Below are positions 56,329 through 64,000 of a stretch of DNA of 64,000 nucleotides, one piece after another. Position 1 is the first letter of the stretch. The number at the start of each line of letters is the position of its first letter. The translations under genes were made by a program, and so were the position numbers. This DNA comes from Limnanthes douglasii subsp. nivea (lineage: Eukaryota; Streptophyta; Magnoliopsida; Brassicales; Limnanthaceae), in assembly GCA_036936605.1 (NCBI GenBank), contig JAUPFV010000002.1:315348893-315412892 (forward strand), given 5' to 3'. The notes under the pieces were generated by a model. The model saw only the letters and a program-made list of their open reading frames with translations. It ran no database searches and was not told the DNA's origin.

Positions 56329-57744
56329 TTATACCAAGAAATCAGCTATAGCTTGAGCCTTGATTGCGGTTTGAGGCGCAAAATTAATATCATAATCTCC
56401 AAGCTCAACTGACCATTTAGTCATTCTTCCTGATATATTAGCTTTCTGTAGAACATTCTTTAAGGGGAAAGACGTCCAAACCGTAATCGAATGCGCTTGA
56501 AAATATGGCCTCATTTTTCTAGCTATTATTACCAATGCCAAGGTTAACTTTTCTAACTTTAAATACATATACTCTGCTTCCAGTAAACTCTTGCTCACGT
56601 AGTAAAGCGGACGAGGATAATTATCCACTTCCCTTACTAGAACAACACTAACGACATAATCTGATACAGGCAAATACATAAAAAGCTTTTCCCGTTGAAT
56701 ATGTTTGAATAACATCTTGGGTGATGACAAATTTTTTTTTTATTTCAACAATGTCTTGATCACACTGTGGAGACCAATTGAAATCTTTAGCATTTCTCAA
56801 TACTTGAAAAAATTGAGCACACTTGTGATCTTGAAATAAACCTAATTAAGACAGCCAACCGTCCGATTAAATTTTGTACTTCTTTAGTATTACAAGGAGG
56901 ATCTACAGCCAACAGAGAATGTAACTGATCTGGATCAGCCTATATCCCTTTTTCACTCGCGACATACCCTAGAAACGTGCTAGATCGGACTGCAAAAATG
57001 CACTTTTATGGGTTTGACGTTTATGGGTTGAAGATCGGATACGTGTTTTTCCTCTTCGATGCTTTCACCATCATATCATCTATCTATACTTCCATGCTTT
57101 TTCCAATCCGAGTTGCAAAAATTTTATTCACCAATCGCTGATAAGTAGCACCAGCGTTCTTATATCCAAATGGAATCACCTTATAACAATGAAGCCCTCT
57201 GTCTGTAATAAAGGTGGTGTGATCTTCATCGTTCAGATCTACTTGTATTTGATTGTGCCCTAAAAATGCATCGATGAAGGACAACAACTTGTTCCCAGAT
57301 GTGAAGTCTACTAACTAATCTATTTGAGGCACTGGATAAGGATCTTTAGGACATGCCTTATTAAGATCAGTGAAGTCAATACACATGCGCCATTTGGAAT
57401 TCTTTTTCTTGACTAAAATAGGATTTACAGTCCATAATGGGTATTGTGATTCTTTTATATGACCCATCTTAGTAAGTCGATCCACTTCTTGCATTATTAC
57501 ATCTGTTATTTCTTTGGAAAAGGGCTTTCTTTTTTGTACTATTGGTCCAATATCAGTTCGGACTGACAATCTGTGGCAGATTACCTCAGCGGGAACCCCG
57601 GTTACATCATCATTGCACCATGCAAACACATGTAAATTTTCCGACAAGAAAGACAATAGCTTCTGTTTCAATCTTATTTGCAATTTAGTACCAATCTTAA
57701 CACTTTTTCCTTTGCTAGGAAATGGACTTCAACTTCTTCTATAG
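56329..57744 (-). pseudogene. G3 reverse transcriptase and RNase H (broken)
   Basis: 57315-57683: DRLTKMGHIKESQYPLWT then KWRMCIDFTDLNKACPKD. 57084-57287: GHNQIQVDLNDEDHTTF, FGYKNAGATYQRLVN, ending at a stop where Tyr of YIDD should be; IDDMMVK follows. A deletion of some 40 bp removes most of the segment after the active site (about 57000-57070). 56329-56730: RNase H with YLKLEKLTLALV and RMTKWSVELGDYDINFAP. It is more decayed than the G1 RT. Confidence 0.9.
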
Positions 57745-57804
57745 GTATTATAACACTAGGAGCCTCCCTTGGATTATCAATTTTATTCTCATCAGTGGAA
57801 GGCT

Positions 57805-58340
57805 CTAATAACTTCTATTCCTTATTAGTTTTGACTGCCTCCAATACTTCGAGGCAAGAGCCGTCACATAGCATTCTCTAGCCACCTTCTGACTGCTTCG
57901 GACAACACCCACTTGTGCACCCGCAACATACTTTAAGCACTGATAGACAGTAGAGGCTACAATATGCATCCAGGAGACGTAAGATCTCCCAAAGATAGCA
58001 TTATAAGATGTTGGAAAGTCAACCACAACAAACAATACCTTCACTATCTTCTTAAAAGGTCATTTTCCCAATATTACTTCCTCTTCAAACTCTCCAATAA
58101 CATTTGTCGAACTCCCAGTGATTCCAACAATAATTATGTTCAATTTTTGAATAACTGAAGGATTTTTCATTTCTTTGTAGGTATTCAGAAACAATATGTT
58201 TGCCAAACTACCTATGTCAATCAAGATTCGACATACATCATTTTCTCCAATTCATGCCCCTATCACCATGACGTTTTCATGACGCCCAACAATATCTCTT
58301 AGGTCATCCTCATCAAAGACTATGAAAGGAGCTGGATTTT
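57805..58340 (-). pseudogene. G3 protease (inactive)
   Basis: Minus-strand reading shows RILIDIGSLANILFL near 58190-58240. The catalytic DTG has become DIG, a C to T change of an ACA codon. The second block NAIFGRSYVSWM is at about 57960-58000 (open piece 57805-58044). Confidence 0.85.
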
Positions 58341-58449
58341 GGTATAAATGTGTGGACATCCTCCCATCCAACTGAGTAATCAAACTGTTGACATGCTTTT
58401 TTCTTGAGCAACTTGAAGGTGTTGTCACCATGTTTCCCCCAAATATGGT

Positions 58450-60202
58450 TAAAGATTCAAAATATTTACCAAATCAGAAACAGTAGCAGTCTTATCCATT
58501 ATCACCCATACCTGATTATGATTTGGTTCCGGATTAAGGTATTTAGAATCCACATCAAACCTTTCAACAATCACCATGATATCCTCATGTCTAGATGTTC
58601 CTGGGGCTACCAAAGGATTCATTTGGGGAGCATTGGTGTTGAATGGTGCATTATCGGGCATGCTGCCCTCTTGTTTTTTTATAACAAAAGTGCCTATTTT
58701 ACCTCTTTCAATAAGATTCTACACCTCTTGTTTCAAGGCTATACAATCATGGGTATCATGCCCCACATCGTTATGATATTTTCAGAAACTGGTACTTCGG
58801 GTTTCTCTAGGAGACTGCAGTGGGCCTGGCCTTCAAAAATGTAAATAATTTTTAGCCTTGTCATAAATCGTTGCTACACTTTCCCACAATTTTGAAAACC
58901 ATTCAGGCTGAACCCAAAGACCCCTTTTACTTCAGACTTGTTGGTTATGGTCGGATTGATTCTGCTTAGGCCGATGTGACCCCTGCCCAACTTCCTTTGA
59001 TCTATAACTGGACTGAGTTGTTATTTGAGGAGTTGACACTATGGTAGTAAATATGTTTTGAGGAGGCTCTCTAGATTTCTTAGTCTCTTCAAAATTAATT
59101 TGCTTCCCAAATTGATTTAACAGTCACTCAAAAGTCATTGTTTTTTTCCAAGTTACTGAATCAGCCAAATCACTCGGACTCAAACCTTGTCTTAAAGAGG
59201 CAATTGCAGCCTGTTCGAAACAGTCAGCTAGCTCATTCTCCGTATTCACAAACCTACTAATAAAATTATTTCAAAGTCTTGTTCGGCTCTTAGGCACAAT
59301 GGATAATCGTATCACCATTACCTTTAAGCTCCTTGCTTCCAACAAATTGCCTTCCAAAATAAACCCATAATATATCAAAATTCTTTATAGACCCTTGAGG
59401 AATACTATTATACCATTTGAGGGCACTTCCTTTAAGGGTTTGTGAGAAATCCTTGCATAACAGCTTGTCATCGTCATTAAAGTTCATCATAAAATTCTTG
59501 AATTATTTGAGATGATTGCCCGGATCTTTGCTTCCATCATACTATTCCATTTTGGAACTATCAAATCTTTTGGGGAAGATGTCCGAAGAGTATCTTTAAA
59601 GGTGAAGGTGATTGCCTCCAATTTTGACTAAGACTAAACACAATATCTTCGTTAGGAGTAGCAAAAATACCGGGTTCGGATTGGAAGACAAATGGATCAA
59701 TCAACAAACGATCAATATGATGATCAGTCGAACCCTTCATTTTCCCCTAATATTTTTTAAGTCTGCTATGCCTATCTTTATTTCTTGAATGCTTCTTGGT
59801 CAGCCTTAGTTTCTTCCTCAGGAATCCCTCATCACTACTGGATGATACCGACTCTTCCAAATCCGAATCATTAGATGAACTATTAGAAGACTCTAATGTG
59901 GAGCTCATAATTTGTTTAGACTGATGCGTTTTCTTGGAGCTAAGATGATTTTTTATGGATTGATCATTCTCACCTGGATTATCAATAGGATGGATTGTTG
60001 ATGCAACCAATAATTTTCTTTGATTCATTTTTCTGCTTGCTTCTCAGCCCTTAAACCCTCAATCTCAGCTCTCAGTTGATCACGTTCTTTTTCCATGAAT
60101 AGTTTCTCATTATCATTATGATTGACATGAGACACAGTAGTGTGCTCATTATTTTCTCTGACACCTTCCACCACTGGGTGAAACATCTTGTATATTAGGA
60201 TC
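58450..60202 (-). pseudogene. G3 gag (broken)
   Basis: Start near 60202 (MDPNIQD). 59747-60028 has the Ser/acidic then basic region (SVSSSSDEGFLRKKLRLTKK, then HSRNKDRHS), as in G1. The core piece 59290-59490 reads GSALKWYNSIPQGSIKNFD and FGRQFVGSKELKG. The zinc-motif region is near 58740-58790. A TAG at 58719-58721 stands at the same codon as the TAA at 19308 in G1. Several frameshifts. Confidence 0.85.
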
Positions 60203-60256
60203 CATCCGAACTACTTCGTTTACTGGTTTTGAATCTGGAATTCAGGCACCCTCGTC

Positions 60257-60274
60257 TCACACTATGGTCGCCAA
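60257..60274 (-). other. Primer binding site of G3
   Basis: TTGGCGACCATAGTGTG on the minus strand, two bases inside the 5' LTR. Nearly identical to G1. Confidence 0.8.
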
Positions 60275-60276
60275 TT

Positions 60277-60636
60277 TGGTGTGGATAATTTATAGTTGGG
60301 GGTATTTTGGGGAGTTTGTAAGTTAAATATTAATTTTGAGTAGTGAATAATGAGATCAGAGAGGTGTATGCTTGTATTTAATGTTCTTCAAAAAGTTTTG
60401 ACCCCATTAAATGAAGTTGATTGAGGTATTTATATTGATTTTGTGACCCAGGGCCTTCCGGGTCGGACCCCGGATTCGGGTCAATCCTTAAAGCCCAAAC
60501 CCTAAATAGTATTAGCAGACAGTTGAGTCACGATTGACTTGATTGGACTATTTACAATATGTTTGGTGTAAAATATACATGAACTGCCTCTCCAAATAAG
60601 GCAGTGGTGCCCTTCCAAAAATATCTGAACCTATCA
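60277..60636 (-). repeat. 5' LTR of G3
   Basis: Partner of 50376-50738. On the minus strand a TATAAATACC box lies near 60427-60436. Followed at 60637 by the ATGCT target copy. Confidence 0.95.
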
Positions 60637-60905
60637 ATGCTAACTTGAGTAAGAATATTGCTACTATTTACAAGAAGTCCAAAGATCGTGTAAGTTTTAA
60701 AAATCCAGCTCTAATAAATAGACTCAGAGAAGAATGCAGTTATAGGTTTTGCAAGTACCATAATAATATTAGGCACGACAGTACAAATTGTGTAGCGTTA
60801 AAGAAGAAGATACAGGTTTTAATAGAGAATGGCAAATTGACAATTTTTTTCAAAAGGGAAAGTAATAAAAAATACTCCAAGCTCATCGACACAACAAACT
60901 GCTAA
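60637..60905 (+). pseudogene. G4 gag, part after the G3 insertion
   Basis: Continues the gag frame from 50375: NLSKNIATIYKKSKDRVSF, then CRYHNN-type zinc motif reading CKYHNNIRHDSTNC (C-x2-H-x4-H-x4-C, all four ligands present) and KKIQVLIENGKL. At the codon where G1 and G3 have stops, G4 has Gln. The open frame starts at a TTG only because G3 cut off its true start. Confidence 0.85.
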
Positions 60906-61119
60906 ACCAAATTCGAAGCAAAAAAATGCATTGAAAATTTTATATTCTAAATGTGATGAGTTTGATGCGGCATCAAAATATTTTGACACAGATCCAAATC
61001 GATTAATTTTAATGGTTGTGGATGAACCAGTAGAGCAAGGACGAGTTCGAACCTTACGTGAGTATTTTGAATTTTTAGCAATATTTGGGGGAGATTAGAT
61101 CTCTGGTAATACTAATAGT
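60906..61119 (+). pseudogene. G4 gag-RT junction with deletion
   Basis: A readable VDEPVEQGRVRTLREYFEF piece (about 61018-61075) and then a stop. Protease and the first part of RT are absent, since RT wording begins within 40 bp (KILSFMHDF). About 1.5 kb is missing relative to G1. Confidence 0.6.
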
Positions 61120-62100
61120 TAAAGGGATAAAATTCTCTCTTTTATGCATGACTTTGTAGGTTATAATCAGATTCAAATGGATCCAAAAGATCAAGAAAGT
61201 ACTACATTCATTATTGATCGAGGACTATACTGTTATAGAGTCATGCTGTTTCGATTGAAGAATGTTGGAGCAACATATCAAAGGTTGGTGAATAAGCATT
61301 TTTCTCCTCAGATTGGAATAAATATGGAGGTATACATTGATGATATGTTGGTTAAATGGCTGACAGATGGTGAACACTGAAAGATTTAGAGGAGGCCTTT
61401 TTGAATTTAAGGGTCATTCATTTGAAATTGAATTCTGAAAATGTAAATTTGGTGTTTGATCATGAAATATTTATAGAGGCAGATCATGAATAGTAAAGGG
61501 CTTCGATTTCAATGACATCGCCTCGAACTATAAAACAGGTGCAAGTCTTGACAAGAAGGTTAGCTGCCCTTAATCAATTTATTTTATGATTTTTTGACAA
61601 ATATTTTCCTTTTTCCAAGTGTTACAAAGACACAAAGAGTTTGAATGGATGCCAAATTCTGATGCACCTTTTTCAAAGATTAAAGAACTTTTGTTGTCCC
61701 TAGATATTTTATCTAAGCCTCAAACTTGCGAGAAACTGTTTATATATATAACAGTGTCCTTTTGTTGTGAGCATTGTTTTGATATGTGAAGATAAAGGAG
61801 TTTCAAAGCCATGCTATCATGTTAGTATAATTTTGTTGGCATTAGAGAAAATGTATTTGAAACTTAAAAAATTGGCTTTGGCTTTAGTGGTGGCTACTAG
61901 GAAAATGCGTCGTTAGTTTCAAGCTCACACCATTATTGTTTAAACTTCTTTCCCACTAAAGAATGTGTTACAACGACCAGAAATTTCTGGTAGAATGACC
62001 AAACAGTCAGTAAAATTGGGAGATTTTGACATCATTTTTGCTCCTCGAACGGCTCTATTAAAGGTCAAGCTTTAGCTGATTTTATGGTTGAATTTCATTC
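61120..62100 (+). pseudogene. G4 reverse transcriptase (partial) and RNase H
   Basis: 61144-61380: GYNQIQMDPKDQESTTF, LKNVGATYQRLVN and VYIDDMLVKW, so the catalytic aspartates are present. After a frameshift: VLTRRLAALNQFI-like residues (about 61548-61590), then RNase H pieces ending RMTKQSVKLGDFDIIFAPRT (about 61990-62050). Many stops. Confidence 0.85.
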
Positions 62101-62154
62101 CATCCGATCAGATGAGGGGACAGATAAAGAGGTCTTACGAGAAACTTTAATTTG

Positions 62155-62580
62155 AGTGGTTCAAACTGATGGTGGTTCTAGAATATTGGGATGTAGTGCC
62201 TGGGTTCAATTAGTTTCTCATTATGGGAGGCAATGTATCGGGCTATTCGGTTTGGCTTTTACACATCGAATAATGAGACTGAGTATGAGGTTGCGTTAGC
62301 TGGTTTAAAGCTTGAAAATATTTTTGGAGCAACTGTTCGTTTAGAAACATATTCGCAACTAGTGGAAAATCATATGACATGTGTATCTGAGACCAAGAAA
62401 GATCAATTAATTTTGTATCCGCGCGAGCTTCAAAATTTGACTCTTTTATTTGACAAAATAATTATAAAGCATATTAACCGAGGAGATAATACAGTTTTTG
62501 AATCTGTGGTAACAATTGAGTATACAGAACAATATCCATGTCTATTGGTACATGATAGTCCTTCAATTTCAACACGTTCA
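62155..62580 (+). pseudogene. G4 second RNase H and linker
   Basis: VVQTDGGSRILGCSAWVQL (about 62156-62215) has the catalytic Asp. After a frameshift, 62233-62586 reads SNNETEYEVALAGLKLE with the catalytic Glu, then the linker (HINRGDNTVFESV). Confirms the Tat-type dual RNase H in this plus-strand element too. Confidence 0.85.
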
Positions 62581-62589
62581 GAATAATAT

Positions 62590-63065
62590 AAGTATGATGA
62601 GGAATTATTTGTTACTCCAGACATAATTCGAAGTGATTGGAGGTCTGATATCCTCAATTTTTCAGAGGTACGTTATCTCAAGATGCACAACTAGCTAAAA
62701 TTTTAAGGTAAAATGCCCATGGTTATGTATTATTAGATGAAGACTTATACAAAAAAATATTTAAGTACACCATTGCTGTGTTGTTTGGGTAGGCAATAAT
62801 CTAAGGATATTTTATATGAGTTGCATGATGGTGAAGGTTCAACTCACTGTAGGTTTCAGTCTTTGACGCGCATGGTTTTATTGGCAGGTTATTATTGGCC
62901 TTCAATTATGACTGATGTTAAGGTATTAGTTCTAAGTTGTGACACTTGCCAACGCTTTGCCAATTCTATTCACAAACCAGCAGTATCGCTCACTTTCATA
63001 TCCGAAGCTATCCCTTTTGATAAATGAGAAATATATTTGGTAGGGCCATTGCATATGGCCTCTGG
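62590..63065 (+). pseudogene. G4 integrase, zinc domain and core start only
   Basis: ELHDGEGSTHCRFQSLTRMV and LSCDTCQRFANSIHKP give the HHCC zinc domain with its ligands. YLVGPLHMASG (about 63033-63065) begins the core, and then the sequence switches to antisense aORF. The DDE core and C-terminal domain are missing. Confidence 0.85.
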
Positions 63066-64000
63066 ATGACGTCAGAGTTCTCTTCGGATGAATCTCCCTC
63101 TTGCTCAATGGCATCCTCATTTTCTTTTGATTCCGTCTTTTTGGAAGAATCAGTTGGCACATGATCAAAGGATTCACTTGGATGGTTTTCTATGGAGATT
63201 AATTCCCAAAAGCTTGACTGATTATTCTAAGGCATGAGAGTAGAAGATGAGGCAGTCATGGGAAGATTTGGATTCAGAATTTTAGGTAAAAGAGGAGCGA
63301 TAACCTGATGGCCAAGTTGTTGAAGTTGCTCTTGGATATTTTTGGACCATCGTATCCATATCCTGGTAAAGATCTTAAAGTTCTTCTGCACTAATGGGCT
63401 TTTCAGGAACGAAGGTTTCATCTCTTTATTGATCAACCATTGCAGTTTCTTTAGCTTCAGAATGAGGCACTTCTAGGTGAGTTTCTTCAGAATTATTTTA
63501 GGCCCTCTTATATGGTAGAGTTGTCGAAGTGCTTTTTTTCTTCTCTAAGTCATCAATATCATTTATTTTTGGAGAAAATTCTGCATCGAATCCTTCTTTG
63601 ATTGTTGGATGGCTAGCTTCATTTTCCTTCTTTTTGGTCTTTCTCTTCTTCTTTTGTGGCTTTGGATCAGTTAAAGAGCTAACACCAGATGTACTAGCTG
63701 TTTTTTTTTCTTTTTAGCCTTCTTTTTCGAAGACAAATAACTTTCAGATCTATTTCGCACTGGCAGAGTGACATTACCATCGGGTGCTATCAATCTCTTC
63801 ACAACAATCTGTGGGCTTGGTGGTTCCATTAAATTTTATGGAAGATTAGCACCTAGGGAGATCCTCCACAGATGACTATAGATGAAGTTTAGGGGCATAA
63901 AAGCTGAGTGGAACCAGTTGTCCTATTTATTTTTTCCCAAGTGGCTAACTTAGCAAAGATATCTTTTGCATCCTTCTTGCGAGCTTTGTATCTCCTCGGA
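63066..64000 (-). pseudogene. G4 antisense ORF, C-terminal part (continues off the window)
   Basis: Antisense to G4 pol, as in the other Tat elements. Minus-strand reading from the right edge gives AKLATWEKINRTTG (about 63925-63975), YSHLWRISLGANLP (about 63845-63885; compare RSHLWNITGRR in G1), a Lys-rich KKEKRKTKKKENEASHP-type stretch (about 63625-63700), and an acidic tail with KENEDAIEQEGDSSEENSD (about 63075-63135). Stops and frameshifts occur. The Transposase_28-like domain and any intron would lie beyond 64000. Confidence 0.65.

Larger units (their letters stand above)
50376..60636 (-). mobile_element. Complete Tat element G3 with antisense aORF
   Basis: 10,261 bp, minus orientation, same architecture as G1: 5' LTR 60277-60636, PBS, gag, protease, RT, two RNase H domains, integrase, conserved block, antisense aORF, PPT, 3' LTR 50376-50738. 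By manual count the LTRs differ at about 46 of 362 sites (about 87% identity), so it is older than G1. All ORFs are broken. It is inserted in G4 gag. Confidence 0.95.
48550..64000 (+). mobile_element. Tat element G4 (plus orientation, split by G3, runs off right edge)
   Basis: 5' LTR ending at 48870, PBS at 48873, gag 49022-50375 continuing at 60637-60905, RT, RNase H, second RNase H, integrase start to about 63065, then an antisense aORF on the minus strand to the window end. G3 is inserted in gag. Two deletions are evident: one between gag and RT (protease and RT start missing, near 61080-61120) and one from integrase to aORF (near 63065). The 3' LTR lies outside the window. Confidence 0.85.

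Overview
This window reads as nuclear heterochromatin of a flowering plant. It is AT-rich and almost gene-free. It is dominated by nested, mostly dead Ty3/gypsy elements of the Tat type, marked by two RNase H domains and an extra antisense ORF (aORF). It also holds Ty1/copia remnants, LINE pieces, a Pack-MULE carrying a fragment of a plant plastid gene (VTE3), and a hAT-type element. Introns are short plant-like GT..AG introns. Nothing prokaryotic or organellar was seen.

Layout. 1-2165: decayed Tat pol on the minus strand (G6), split by a solo LTR at 1196-1727 with a TATAT duplication. 2616-5590: minus-strand copia remnant (copia A). 5630-7440: minus-strand exons of an unrecognised gene, with one phase-0 exon present three times on a period of about 740 bp. 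8232-29308: an old minus-strand copia element (copia B) whose pol is split by two Tat elements. These are G1 (10886-21241, complete, GTATT duplication, LTRs about 95% identical) and G2 (21553-25904, with 5' part lost). 29951-37640: very decayed Tat element G5. 41106-41918: an uninterrupted RNase H-like ORF of LINE type; 42372-42960: LINE ORF1 remnant on the other strand. 44100-48420: a degenerate AT-rich tandem array into which a Pack-MULE (44571-46015) and a hAT element (46174-47186) inserted. From about 48550 to beyond the right edge: plus-strand Tat element G4, whose gag is split by a complete minus-strand Tat element, G3 (50376-60636, 4 of 5 duplicated bases retained, LTRs about 87% identical).

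How the parts work together. Each better-preserved Tat element has the order 5' LTR, PBS, gag, protease, RT, RNase H, second RNase H, integrase, a conserved non-coding block, then an ORF read in the opposite direction towards pol, PPT and 3' LTR. In G1, G2 and G3 the antisense ORF has its own upstream TATA box and a G-box-like palindrome. G1 and G3 share an intron of identical length (78 bp) at the same site. Its protein has a conserved central domain resembling the family annotated in plants as putative gypsy-type transposase (Transposase_28), then coiled coil and an acidic tail. This antisense, spliced, separately promoted gene is the most interesting system in the window. Every copy seen here carries lesions.

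Limits: all comparisons were made by eye. Element edges without a matching LTR partner (G2 right edge, G4, G5, G6, copia A) are approximate. Counts of LTR differences are manual.
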